Shown here: positions 19,301 to 27,704 of the stretch, in pieces
How the letters are laid out: each line of letters opens with the position of its first letter
Position numbering within the stretch: the first letter of the stretch is position 1
Origin: Vibrio sp. S9_S30
GTDB taxonomy: Bacteria > Pseudomonadota > Gammaproteobacteria > Enterobacterales > Vibrionaceae
Direction: 5' to 3'
Length of the DNA stretch: 64,000 bases
NCBI RefSeq assembly: GCF_014694455.1
Contig: NZ_JAAUWT010000005.1
Span: 1 to 64,000, forward strand
Made by a program: the position numbers and the translations under genes
The notes under the pieces: model-generated
The model's database searches: none
What the model saw: the letters and a program-made list of their open reading frames with translations, nothing else
What the model was told of the DNA's origin: nothing

Positions 19301-20872
19301 ATCATGTCCGAACTCATTTCTCAACAAGGGGGGGATGAAATAGAAATCCGTGTTCAAGACAACGGGATTGGTATGTCGCAGCAACAAATGGACAAGCTAT
19401 TTTCAGCTTTTTCACAAGCCGATACATCAACAACCCGTGTATACGGAGGAACTGGGCTGGGCTTGTCTATTACTAAGTCGCTGATTGAAATGATGGGTGG
19501 TCGCATTCGAGTGGAAAGCCAAGTGGGTGAGGGCAGTTGCTTCATCGTGACCATACCCTGCGTTTATGATCTTAACTTCAGGATGGACCAAAAGGATATC
19601 CCTTACTCTGAAGCGAAAATTTTATCAGTTTTACGTTCCCCAGAATTAAGTGAAGTCGTGAAATACAACCTTGAATCCGTGGGGTGTGAGGTGGTTTCAG
19701 TGTCTTCATTTTCGCAAGCCGAGATGGTTCTGACTCATGAAGAAAAAGGCTTCACTATCTTAGTCGCAGGACCTGAATATTCAGTGAAAGACATTGAAAA
19801 AGTCTATGAAGGCAACGTAGGGAAGCTACTCGATGGTAAAGCAAAGACATTGTTATTATCTGCGGATTCTTCTTCAAGCAAAGGATTTGTGAATTCTAAC
19901 ACTATGGTGTCTGGCGCCCACCCATTAAAACCCAGTGAGCTTGAAATGGGCATTGCGATCTTAATGGGCAAACGTAGCCCTATTGTGGAAAACAAGCAAA
20001 AACTAAGATCAACTCAAGACTTACCCACGAAAGAACAAGCCGAGAAAGAAGGTCGGCTTATATTGGTGGCAGAGGATCAACCCACCAATCGTGATGTGAT
20101 ACAAAGGCAACTTAACCGGTTAGGGTATGTTTGCGAAATGGCGGAGGATGGATTGGCGGGCTTGAACATGTGGAATAAAGGGCAATACGGTCTGATACTG
20201 ACAGATTGCCACATGCCTGTTATGGATGGGTTTGAATTTACTAAAGAGGTCCGGAAAACGGAGCTAGAATTCGGTGCCACTCGACGGATCCCCATCATCG
20301 CTATTACTGCTAATGCGCTCGTTGGTTCGGCGGAACACTGTATTAAAGCAGGGATGGATGACTACCTATCAAAACCCGTTGAGCTGAATGCATTGGGGGA
20401 AATGGTGGAAAAGTGGCTTGCTAATTCAATTAGACGAGAAAGCGAAGACGCCGAATTCAAACATACGGAACACGTTATTAATATTGATGCGCCATTTAAG
20501 CACGATTTGGAATTATCGGAATTAGAGGAATCAAACGCCATCAATTTAGAACAACTTGAAGCCATTCTCGGCACCGCGGAACTGGATGTCGTTGCCCCAC
20601 TTTTGCAAGGGTATTGGGATTCACTGCAAGAAGACATGAGCGCTTTGGAAATCGCACTAACCAATAAAGATGAAAGTCAGATTCAAAATATTGCTCACGC
20701 CGCAAAAGGAGCGGCGAGCTCAGCGGGCGCAGAGCGGCTGGCAGAATCGTTTATGATCTTACAAAACGAGGCATTAAAGCAAAATTGGGGATACTTAGAA
20801 AACCTTTACCAACAAAGCGTTATGAAAGTAACGGATATTCAGAAATACCTAGAAAAAGAAAAAATCATTTAG
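16343..20872 (+). CDS. Membrane hybrid sensor histidine kinase (Cache-HAMP-3xPAS-HisKA-HATPase-REC-HPt)
   Basis: About 1509 residues from ATG 16343; a GTG at 16316 is an in-frame alternative. Order: TM1 (5-25), large periplasmic dCache-like sensor (40-330), TM2 (336-358), HAMP (358-406), PAS (430-540; FLAMTGYTSEEVIGK), PAS (573-687; RKLFGWTREELLG), PAS/PAC (700-823; GIWNWDFRSGELEW), HisKA with phospho-His in [11 protein letters not shown] (about 853), HATPase with DNGIGM and GGTGLGLS (about 1036), a degenerate receiver-like segment without an obvious phospho-Asp (1086-1206), a full receiver with TDCHMPVMDG (about 1287), and an HPt domain with IAHAAKGAA (about 1451). This is a complete His-Asp-His phosphorelay. 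The next gene encodes a receiver protein and is its likely partner. Confidence 0.92.
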   Translation: MKVKVKNITLLTVVTSLLFSVLYYVTWSATHELESKVQSEMQNAAKELIEKIDRNLFERFHDARAFALNASLLSTIPNQDDASNINLTEYLDKLITEYKVYSHILLFSNQGVLIAQNRMDAFGEEIKPVKPKPEEVILKQWFNDVLNESYLQPLSPNPAYPELGTVVSGPNSSLLGQKSGRDEQYDMMFATAINNDLGEVIGVWVNVLDFKFLEDIFLEYHLSLLMKGYHNIQLLLVDHKNDVLIDMRSKDNQAMDYFRTNAELKGKNFNTVYQTQSVTYPDSTKDISFVNQPGEEELLRVSANSLGAYDFPGLSWQVFIQVPSESAFVEAGQLKTKLWLISIMIIAVLVSTGLYMFYRVSSPLKQLADIFSQLSRSDFSTPLPKYRRNDEVGEIIRAVDIFKSRLQDREKLLKKTLDLQQELDLQRRAIRAAKSGMMVCDAKDPALPIVYVNHAFLAMTGYTSEEVIGKKPDFFHGSDQSQPGLSELRSALSEGRSCNVYIQNRRKDGSLFQCHLYVDPVYSDEGILTHFIGIQTDVTELHQAKEEAQEANRLLQDLIAQTTLDLEDSESRMKAVFKSAIDSLIIFKLDESILDINDSARKLFGWTREELLGKPFDILFADDFGQKKGNFLTHSSSVDTSDKGKDSDEVMGKSKSGALVPLEMSITQVAANGEAYYLGTLRDISERKQAESELKLSKSNLQNLVRRLNLATEAGEIGIWNWDFRSGELEWDDRMYLMYDVDKEKATDTYDMWKVRVHEEDASYAEDELMRAKDSLSRLNSEFRIQCRDGEVRWIKAAADVVFDESSGEAIGMGGVNIDITKEKTAQDVLRRESEIANAANEAKSMFLANMSHEIRTPMNGVVGMINLLSETELTPEQSTMATTIRDSSMTLLNIINDILDFSKIEAGQMQVENIPVEFLVVMERTADVLFLQAQKKNISLLLKHDARIPQYIMSDGVRLGQVLLNVVGNAVKFTSGDQHYQGQVWIMSELISQQGGDEIEIRVQDNGIGMSQQQMDKLFSAFSQADTSTTRVYGGTGLGLSITKSLIEMMGGRIRVESQVGEGSCFIVTIPCVYDLNFRMDQKDIPYSEAKILSVLRSPELSEVVKYNLESVGCEVVSVSSFSQAEMVLTHEEKGFTILVAGPEYSVKDIEKVYEGNVGKLLDGKAKTLLLSADSSSSKGFVNSNTMVSGAHPLKPSELEMGIAILMGKRSPIVENKQKLRSTQDLPTKEQAEKEGRLILVAEDQPTNRDVIQRQLNRLGYVCEMAEDGLAGLNMWNKGQYGLILTDCHMPVMDGFEFTKEVRKTELEFGATRRIPIIAITANALVGSAEHCIKAGMDDYLSKPVELNALGEMVEKWLANSIRRESEDAEFKHTEHVINIDAPFKHDLELSELEESNAINLEQLEAILGTAELDVVAPLLQGYWDSLQEDMSALEIALTNKDESQIQNIAHAAKGAASSAGAERLAESFMILQNEALKQNWGYLENLYQQSVMKVTDIQKYLEKEKII

Positions 20873-20944
20873 CTGGAATAGGTTAATAGAGCGAAAGCTG
20901 ATTGACTGGAATGCAACGTAAAAAATGCTGGGAAGGAATACACC

Positions 20945-21682
20945 ATGAAAGCTTCAGATATATTCTCTAAAATAACGGTCATGGTTGTTGAGGATCATGA
21001 TTTTTCTCGAAAGGCGACGCTTTCTATACTTTTGAGGCTAGGAGTAGAAAATATCCTGACGGCTTCAAATGGCAAAATAGCGATTCAAAAGCTGGCTATG
21101 CACAAAGTCGATATCATTATTACCGATATCAATATGCCAGAAATGAACGGAATAGAATTGTTGAAAGAAGTACGAACGGGCAATACATGCAACGACAAAT
21201 CCACGAGAATAATTGCCGTGACGTCCTATTCTAATACCGAAGTATTGCGTGCGTGCATGAACCTAGACATTAATTCTTTTCTTGTTAAACCTATCACCCT
21301 CGATATGGCGAAAGAAAAGATAATGGCGGCTTTTAGTGAGCCAGCCCAACTCTTCCGTGAGCATGAATACCATCAAGTCGAATCAGACTTTGACTGCGTG
21401 ACAGAGGATCCTGTTATTCAGCATGACATGAAGCCAGTTAATCACGTACCTGAAAAGCCTACGTTGGGGTCCAATGAACGGTTGATTGATAAATTGAGTG
21501 ACTTGGAGGTGGGGATGTGCCTGAAGCGTGATATATGTGCTGCCAACGGCTCTCGCCTTATCGCGGAGGGAGTCGTATTGAACGAAAGGCTGATTAATCG
21601 GATTCAAGAACTCAGTACCATCATCACCATAGATCAGCTTAGAGTGGAACTACCAGAAGAAGATGTCACAAAAGTTTCATAA
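20945..21682 (+). CDS. Response regulator with uncharacterised C-terminal domain
   Basis: A 245-residue protein with a receiver domain (residues 10-130): acidic pair VVEDHD, phospho-Asp in IITDINMPEMNG (about 62), conserved Thr/Ser in AVTSYS, and Lys in LVKPIT. After a linker, residues 175-240 contain LEVGMCLKRDI and LIAEGVVLNERLINRIQ, a small domain often found with HD-type phosphodiesterases and regulatory proteins. There is no DNA-binding, GGDEF or HD domain. GGAAGGAATACACC precedes the ATG. It follows the hybrid kinase by 72 nt and precedes an EAL protein, so it probably takes phosphate from that kinase; its output is unknown. Confidence 0.85.
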   Translation: MKASDIFSKITVMVVEDHDFSRKATLSILLRLGVENILTASNGKIAIQKLAMHKVDIIITDINMPEMNGIELLKEVRTGNTCNDKSTRIIAVTSYSNTEVLRACMNLDINSFLVKPITLDMAKEKIMAAFSEPAQLFREHEYHQVESDFDCVTEDPVIQHDMKPVNHVPEKPTLGSNERLIDKLSDLEVGMCLKRDICAANGSRLIAEGVVLNERLINRIQELSTIITIDQLRVELPEEDVTKVS

Positions 21683-21880
21683 ACCAGGCAAATTCCAGCT
21701 GCTGTTAATGTTTCTTTGAATGATGGTTTGAATTTCTTATTTCATTCTCTAAATTAAGAACCGTATTGCGCACGCTTTACTTTATAATCTGCCAATAACG
21801 TTACGGTAACCACGAATAAAGTGTGGTTAATAATATTACGTATGTACATAGGTTGTATGTAAGATGGGGCGCGTATTAAA

Positions 21881-23887
21881 ATGAAAGCTATATTTCAAAT
21901 CATTTTAAGCTCATTTAGAGCGGCGATGGTCTCACTGATTCCTTATTTGTTTTTTCGCTCAACTTGGATTGTATTCATTGTTGTAAACAATAATTATGAG
22001 CTTATTCGCTATCAAAATATTGCAACGATAGATATTTTACTTGGAAAAATATTTCCAGTTTTACTGACATGTACTCTTGCCTATCACCTTTCATTTCATT
22101 TCTTCGATGAGCGACTGTTGGTTACCTCGCTTGCATTAACCATGTTTCTCATTTTTTCGGGTTACATTACTAAGACCGATAATGGACTTATTCTTTCTGA
22201 TGCGTTTGTTCTTGATGATGCGGTGTTCGTGCCGATTATGGTTTGTTTGGGTTATTTCCTTGTAAACAGGCACGTGAAATACAAGCTGATACACAGTAGA
22301 GTCGTTAACCCAGTTCTAGAAGGTGCGATCAACGGGATGATGCCTCATCTCGTTGTTTTTATAGGAATAGGTGCTCTTTATTTTATATTTGGTCAATATA
22401 CATTACAGGCCATTGTGGAAATCATTGCCCAGTGGCCTTCTGGTATTCAAGCTTATTTGCATACGCTGATTATTCATATTACTTGGCTGTCAGGAATACA
22501 TGGTGCAGCTGCGTATTACACTTTTTTTGATACCTCTTTTGTATCGGATGTGTATGTATCAAATATGTCGTTTAGCCTTTTTTTCGATGTCTTTGTTATC
22601 TATGGTGGTGCAGGAAGTACATGGTCACTAATCATCGCCCTCCTTTTATTTTCAAATATGAAATACGCAAGAACACTCGCAAAGCTTTCCATTCCTTTTG
22701 CGATAGTCAATGTCAATGAGCTGTTGGTTTTTGGTTTGCCAATCATCTTCAATCCGATATTAGCTGTGCCATTTGTTTTGGTCCCTATTATTAACCATCT
22801 GTTTGCGCAGATATGGATTTCTGCCTTAGACATTACGGTGGTACAAGATAGCATCGAATGGGTAACGCCATCGCTGCTGAATTCGTATATCGTCACTGGG
22901 GGCAGTGTAAAGGCAATATTATTGCAGGTCGTGACGATAGGGTTGGGTGTGATCATTTATATGCCTTTTGTTAAAAAATACACCAATACCAGCAACGATA
23001 GCTTGCTTAATACCTTGATGAGAAAACTGAGGTTCAGCTACGCCGTTCCCGTTCAAAAAGAAGTCACCTTCATGGGAATGCACTATGAGTTGGTGGCTCA
23101 ACAAGATAAATTGAATCAGAGCTTAAAAGAAATCTTGGCAGGTGAGCTGAAAATGTATTATCAGCCTCAGTTCGATTCCAAAACACTCAAGATGGTTGGC
23201 GTCGAGTCATTGCTTCGATTGGAAAGCGAGGAGCACAAACCACATTCACCGGACTTCATCCAGCATTTCGAAAAAGCCAAAATTGGGGAATATATTGATA
23301 AGTGGGTAGTGGATGCGGTCGAAAATGATGTAAAGAACCAGCCTGTATTCAAGGACTTCAGCTTAAAGATCAGTTTGAACCTTAATGTTGATTCTCTAAG
23401 TGATAGGGCATTCATCTCTGATGTCATTGATCAATTGTCTGGTTATCCAGTTTTATTTGAAATTACCGAATCTATTTATTCACAACATGTTGAATTAGTG
23501 AGTGAAAGTGTTGCAATGCTGCGTAAAGCGGGCTTTATGGTCGCCATAGATGACTTTGGTACGGGTTATTCTAGTTTGTCTATGCTCGGGGCATTAGATG
23601 CCGATGTGATTAAATTAGACCGGATCTTTTTAAAGCAAGCGAATAACGTCAGGGGAAAAGAACTCTATCGGTCTGTTGTTTCTACCTTAAAACGGCTGGG
23701 TTTTTTTGTTGTATCGGAAGGCATTGAAACCGATGAAGAACTGGATTTTGTGCGAAGCTGCAACGTCGATATTTTACAAGGTTACTACTTCTCGCGTGCA
23801 ATCAATATTGAAGAGCTGGAACACTATTTTTCCGTTGAAGAGGTGCCGGAGCAGGCTTATGAACAACACTATACTGCTGTAAATTGA
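21881..23887 (+). CDS. PTS EIIC-like membrane domain fused to an EAL c-di-GMP phosphodiesterase
   Basis: This 668-residue fusion has an N-terminal half (1-365) with about eight to ten membrane helices resembling the lactose/cellobiose PTS EIIC family: WLSGIHGAAAYY near residue 205 and NELLVFGLPIIFNP near 284. Residues 410-660 are an EAL domain. Its catalytic set is present: ESLLR (Glu442), the Asn in SLNLN, EITES, DDFGTGYSS, IKLDR, SEGIE and LQGYYFS, so c-di-GMP hydrolysis is expected. No EIIA or EIIB domain is present, so the EIIC part more probably acts as a membrane sugar sensor than a transporter. It lies about 200 nt after the response regulator and has its own terminator. Confidence 0.9.
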   Translation: MKAIFQIILSSFRAAMVSLIPYLFFRSTWIVFIVVNNNYELIRYQNIATIDILLGKIFPVLLTCTLAYHLSFHFFDERLLVTSLALTMFLIFSGYITKTDNGLILSDAFVLDDAVFVPIMVCLGYFLVNRHVKYKLIHSRVVNPVLEGAINGMMPHLVVFIGIGALYFIFGQYTLQAIVEIIAQWPSGIQAYLHTLIIHITWLSGIHGAAAYYTFFDTSFVSDVYVSNMSFSLFFDVFVIYGGAGSTWSLIIALLLFSNMKYARTLAKLSIPFAIVNVNELLVFGLPIIFNPILAVPFVLVPIINHLFAQIWISALDITVVQDSIEWVTPSLLNSYIVTGGSVKAILLQVVTIGLGVIIYMPFVKKYTNTSNDSLLNTLMRKLRFSYAVPVQKEVTFMGMHYELVAQQDKLNQSLKEILAGELKMYYQPQFDSKTLKMVGVESLLRLESEEHKPHSPDFIQHFEKAKIGEYIDKWVVDAVENDVKNQPVFKDFSLKISLNLNVDSLSDRAFISDVIDQLSGYPVLFEITESIYSQHVELVSESVAMLRKAGFMVAIDDFGTGYSSLSMLGALDADVIKLDRIFLKQANNVRGKELYRSVVSTLKRLGFFVVSEGIETDEELDFVRSCNVDILQGYYFSRAINIEELEHYFSVEEVPEQAYEQHYTAVN

Positions 23888-23907
23888 TTTTGTGTGTACA
23901 GATGAAT

Positions 23908-23946
23908 AAAAAAGCTCAATAGTCCAAGGGTGTATTGAGCTTTTTT
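23908..23946. terminator. Bidirectional terminator between convergent genes
   Basis: A 13-bp inverted repeat (23908-23920 with 23934-23946) has an A-run on one side and a T-run on the other. It serves the EIIC-EAL gene (+) and overlaps the stop codon of the small minus-strand pseudogene. Confidence 0.85.
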
Positions 23947-24174
23947 ATGAAGGTGACTTGCGCAGGGAGAGCATAGTCTGTTCTGCCTGTTTAGAAACGA
24001 TGACTATGCTCTTCAATGGTTGTGCCAAATCAAATTGTATTTCAAGACAATTGGTTAAGGCGTCAGTTATGTCAATGACATTGGGATTCTCAATTTGCCC
24101 CGTGCCTTAGGTGAGCCTTTTTTGGCTGTGGGTTTCTGTTTTGTTGGTTTGTTCGGTTGTCGATTAGGTAACAT
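23945..24174 (-). pseudogene. Small basic-N-terminus protein gene with a one-base frameshift
   Basis: An ATG at 24174 lies behind a perfect AGGAGG (about 5 nt spacing). The first frame gives a Lys/Pro-rich peptide beginning MLPNRQPNKPTKQKP that stops at 24067 after 35 residues. The -1 frame continues, coding-like, as QIENPNVIDITDALTN to LSLRKSPS and stops at 23947-23945, exactly at the terminator. Adding one G to the four-G run (24098-24101, CCCC on the plus strand) would fuse them into one 76-residue protein. I do not recognise the family. A recent indel, a sequencing error or an on/off homopolymer switch are all possible. Confidence 0.6.
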
Positions 24175-24676
24175 AACGCCTCCTACATCTTGGCTTCATG
24201 CAAGTTGAGAATGAAGATCCCCCTCAATGTTCAACTTGCCTAGTTCAACAGACCCTAATTTCTCACTTCTTCGATTCATTTACTGTCTCAAAATGAGATA
24301 ACGAAGAGCCGATTTTGTTATGCCCGCATGTTACATGCCTAGGGCTAACAATTCTTGTGCTCGTATACTAGGATGACCTCTTTTTGTATACACGTTATCT
24401 ATCAGTATAGACCATGCTCTGCGATAGAGAAGTTCTCTCCATTCCTATGTTGTTTCCGTTTTCATTGAAATAATGGATGTAAGTGCAAATGGATATATTG
24501 GTAAGGGCGAGAATTGCTGAGCGAGAGAGTGGGGCTTCGATATATTCAGTAGTAGAAGTAGTAGAAGTAGTAGAAGTAGTAGAAGTAGCAGAAATATAAG
24601 AAGCATAAGCACTATCGATCTTGTCCGATAGTGCCAATTGAACCAGTGACGTAACCGAAATTTGGGTCAACGTGTC
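24175..24676. other. Intergenic region with a hairpin and a 9-bp repeat array
   Basis: It holds a 9-bp inverted repeat (GCAAGTTGA at 24200-24208 with its complement at 24231-24239) upstream of the small pseudogene, and the 9-bp tandem array described separately. The glycosyltransferase frame stays open for 93 codons after its TAG, to about 24395. I see no convincing gene. Confidence 0.4.
24548..24592. repeat. 9-bp tandem repeat, five units
   Basis: The unit AGTAGTAGA is repeated five times (the last with one change). On the minus strand it would read as a Thr/Ser-rich tract in the open frame following the TAG of the glycosyltransferase at 24677. Confidence 0.9.
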
Positions 24677-25795
24677 CTAATCGTGTTGTTCAGTAATAGA
24701 ACGATTGGTTAGCGCTGAAATGATACTGTTATAGCATTGGTCTGCACGATAACCATGAGCGATGTGCGCACCCGCTTTCGATATTTGATGAAGGGAAGCC
24801 GGCTCATTAACAATTAATTCTAACTTTTCTTTTAAAGAGGACGTGTCATATGGCTTGTATTTTAGGCAATTGACTTGGTTCGATAACGCCAAGTCCCAAA
24901 ACGAACCGTCTGCTGGTAGTATCACGCACATTCCAGAACTCAATGCTTTTAGTATCTGTCTTTCATTATCTGGGTTTTCGGGTAATGCAAGATAAATGTG
25001 CCCTGGTGACCAAGGTATTGAGCCTTCAATTTTGCAGCAGCCCAAATGATCTGATTGATGTTTTAGGTCGGTATTTTGGTTTTCATCCGCACTTACCTGT
25101 TTCAGCTGAATAGAAGGGCGAGCACTTTGCTTAATGTGTGCTAAAGCATCAAGCAGGTGAGACAAATTCTTTGTCTGAGTTTCGCAATACACTTGAGTAT
25201 GCTCGGTGCTGTTTTCGACAGCTTGGTCTATATGAACGTATCCCAATTTGAAGGGAGTGAACTTTTCGCTTTGAATAACATCGAGGGCTTGCTGGTGAGC
25301 GGTGGTGTTTGGGCAATGTTGCCATTGACACGCAATGGCTTCAAACATGGATTCTCGCATGCTTTGCAAGTAAAACACGTGGTCTGCTTTGATGAGACTG
25401 GCACCATTCTTAGGGGTCCAACTCACAGGCTGACACACAATCTGAACAACTTGGTATTTGAGTATATGTCGAAGCCAGTAAACAGGAGAACTGTGACTCG
25501 GTTGAGCGGTGAGTAAAACACTTGAGATTGCACCAAACTTGATTCTTGCGTAAAGCACATAACAACAAAACATCACGGTGCGATACCAACGAGACACTGC
25601 GTGAACATGGGCAGACATGGTCTGGTTGCCCATCGAGATCGTATTGTAGCCTTCGATTTTGGAATGCTCTGGCGCCACCACAGTGATTTTTGTATCGTCA
25701 CCTTTTAGCTGACCAAGTACATCTTGAGTAAGGCTTTTCGCACTTTGACCTTGCTCGTTTGGTGAGACAACCAGTATGTGAGATGTATTGTTCAT
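24677..25795 (-). CDS. Glycosyltransferase-like protein (GT-B fold, divergent)
   Basis: This 372-residue protein has a GT-B-like pattern: an N-terminal Rossmann half (ILVVSPNEQG) and a C-terminal half with LALPENPDNERQILKALSSGMCVILPADGS near residue 280, which matches the nucleotide-sugar-binding region of GT4-type enzymes (acidic residue, then small-residue-rich strand). It is divergent and I would not assign a sugar. Its ATG overlaps the stop of the upstream gene by 4 nt (ATGA), and GGGAGG lies upstream, so translation is coupled. The frame continues open after the TAG. No other polysaccharide genes are adjacent. Confidence 0.65.
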   Translation of the reverse strand: MNNTSHILVVSPNEQGQSAKSLTQDVLGQLKGDDTKITVVAPEHSKIEGYNTISMGNQTMSAHVHAVSRWYRTVMFCCYVLYARIKFGAISSVLLTAQPSHSSPVYWLRHILKYQVVQIVCQPVSWTPKNGASLIKADHVFYLQSMRESMFEAIACQWQHCPNTTAHQQALDVIQSEKFTPFKLGYVHIDQAVENSTEHTQVYCETQTKNLSHLLDALAHIKQSARPSIQLKQVSADENQNTDLKHQSDHLGCCKIEGSIPWSPGHIYLALPENPDNERQILKALSSGMCVILPADGSFWDLALSNQVNCLKYKPYDTSSLKEKLELIVNEPASLHQISKAGAHIAHGYRADQCYNSIISALTNRSITEQHD

Positions 25796-27009
25796 AGTGA
25801 ACCTCCCGTCGCTTTACTACCTGTTAGCAACTTAGTGATGTAGCCCAAATTATTAAGAAGAGGAGACAAATGGTCCGAGTCATTATTTTCAAAATGTGTG
25901 TCGATTTCTTGCTTGTATACCGATGCGAGGGATGCACCGTAGCGTTTGGGGTCGGATAATCGTTGTGCAAAAAAGTAAGCCTGTTCCGAAAAGTAAGATA
26001 GGCGATCCGGATCGGCGGTCATCATTTCGATGGCTTCGCTGATGGAAACGTGCGAATGTGCCAACGCCAAAAAGCCGGTTATACCTTGGCGAATACATTC
26101 TGGGTTACTGCCTATCATAGGAGCAATAGAAGGGAGGCGGTTTTGCCCGGCAGTCAGGATGTGGGGTCTTGCCCCCTCTTTTCGGGCTCCACTAATGTAA
26201 ACGTCGGCTTGTGCTAAATAGGGGCTATGGTCGTCGGAACTCTTAACAAAATGCACAAATTCTTTCATGTTCAGCAGCATGGCTTGTTGTTCTAGCTGGC
26301 ATCGTTCTTCTCCTTGCCCCAACAAAACCAAATGAACATTGGGTTGCGCCACGCGCACGCTCGAGAGTGCTTGTATCAGTGAATCAATGCCACTTGACAG
26401 TACTAATGGCTCCGAATTGATCAGAATGTACTCGTCTTCCCTGATGCCGAAGTGCGATTTTAAATTAAGCGCTTCTGTTGTACTCGATTTAACTTCTGCT
26501 AGCGAAACTGGACTGGGGATAACCGCCAACTGCTCACACGGATACCCAAATGCTTTAAGTGCATTCGAAATGTTATTGCTAGGTGCAATCAGTTTGGGCA
26601 TCAACCTAATGCCTAACGGCAATGAATGCGCTTCTGCAAACTCAAAGCCAATATCCGCTATTATCGGGACGTTGCAATGATTAGAGACCCAGTTCATCCA
26701 TTGACAGCATTGGATGTCCAGACAATGAATTAAGGATATTTGCTCACTCCGTACCATTCTTTTTCCGACTTGGTATTTTTGATACCAACGCGATAAAGAT
26801 TCAGAATTGCAAATCGCAGAAGAATAAAACTTAACCGTAGGAAAATCGCTCTGTAATTCATTTTCCAAATCTGAATTTAGGCGGTGCCACAATGTGATGG
26901 TCAATGCTTTCGTATTCAGCCCAGAAAATATCACCCTAAGCCGGTTGACGACTTCTTTGGGTTTTTCATTGTTGTGCTGAACAAGCAAAATATTTGTTGT
27001 TGCCATCAT
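25792..27009 (-). CDS. Glycosyltransferase family 4-like protein
   Basis: A 405-residue GT-B protein. The C-terminal half carries YILINSEPLVLSSGIDSLIQAL (about 190-212), VHLVLLGQGEERCQLEQQA (about 230), YLAQADVYISGARKEGARP (about 275) and GSNPECIRQGITGFLA (about 310), the typical GT4 order of substrate loop and E-x7-E-like region, here as ARKEGARPHILTAGQ. The N-terminal half binds the acceptor. It is the first gene of a two-gene operon with the divergent glycosyltransferase. The product could be a surface polysaccharide or glycolipid; nothing here fixes it. Confidence 0.8.
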   Translation of the reverse strand: MMATTNILLVQHNNEKPKEVVNRLRVIFSGLNTKALTITLWHRLNSDLENELQSDFPTVKFYSSAICNSESLSRWYQKYQVGKRMVRSEQISLIHCLDIQCCQWMNWVSNHCNVPIIADIGFEFAEAHSLPLGIRLMPKLIAPSNNISNALKAFGYPCEQLAVIPSPVSLAEVKSSTTEALNLKSHFGIREDEYILINSEPLVLSSGIDSLIQALSSVRVAQPNVHLVLLGQGEERCQLEQQAMLLNMKEFVHFVKSSDDHSPYLAQADVYISGARKEGARPHILTAGQNRLPSIAPMIGSNPECIRQGITGFLALAHSHVSISEAIEMMTADPDRLSYFSEQAYFFAQRLSDPKRYGASLASVYKQEIDTHFENNDSDHLSPLLNNLGYITKLLTGSKATGGSL

Positions 27010-27704
27010 ATTGCCCCCTACGTTCCATTTCTTAAATGGCTTGTACTAGACAACAGCAATAGATGTGCCAATTTAGTGGTTGAATGTATCTGTATGATTT
27101 ATATAAAAGTAATGGGTTGATGTGCTTGTTGTTTCCTATTATTGCAAAGGTGCATTTGCATTTTGAAAATCGATTCCCAAAATGCTAACTCTGAATGCGT
27201 TAATAATAAAAGTGTAATAAAGAAGGCGTAACAGCCTGAGTCGAATGGTTATTTTTTATGGCTCGTTATGTCACTTTCCGAACGCCATTTCTTTTTGGCG
27301 CATGGCATGGGTTGCGATAGAGCAATTGCCGCTGGCAATCAGTGGGATCAACTAGGCGTCACACCTTGCTCTATGACTAAAAAGCATTGAACTAAAAACA
27401 CATTGAATCCCGAAAGATCAATAGACCTTAGCAACCACTTAGGATTGATTGACGCTGTTCTTTCACATTGAGATGGCTTTCAAGGTAATTGAGATGGCTG
27501 CCAAGGGAGCCGTGTATGAGGTCTCAGGATGAAGCGAACATACTGATGTAACGTCTTGTTAGTGATATTCATCGAACTTGCTGTATCAGTTGGTTGATAC
27601 GTGATATTTGTGTTATTAATATGTTAACGTATTGTTTGGACAAGTGTTGGGCTGAAAAAGGACATCTGTCATTGGTCACGTATTTTGGGGACGGAAGGTG
27701 GAGT
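27010..27704. other. Long intergenic region, no confident gene
   Basis: Nearly 700 nt separate the divergent glycosyltransferase operon and the binding-protein gene. It contains a 21-bp tandem duplication (27467-27508). A 40-codon frame at 27268-27390 has no ribosome site and no recognisable similarity. I see nothing else. Confidence 0.4.
27467..27508. repeat. 21-bp tandem duplication
   Basis: Two adjacent units each begin ATTGAGATGGCT (27467 and 27488) and differ at a few positions. They lie in non-coding sequence. Confidence 0.7.

Noticed and set aside
24395..24670. 91-codon frame with a TTG start after the glycosyltransferase
   Set aside because: It is in frame with the preceding gene, lacks a ribosome site and is dominated by a simple repeat; treated as a possible extension instead of a separate gene.
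27268..27390. 40-codon frame in the long intergenic region
   Set aside because: No ribosome site, no similarity, and length is within chance expectation.
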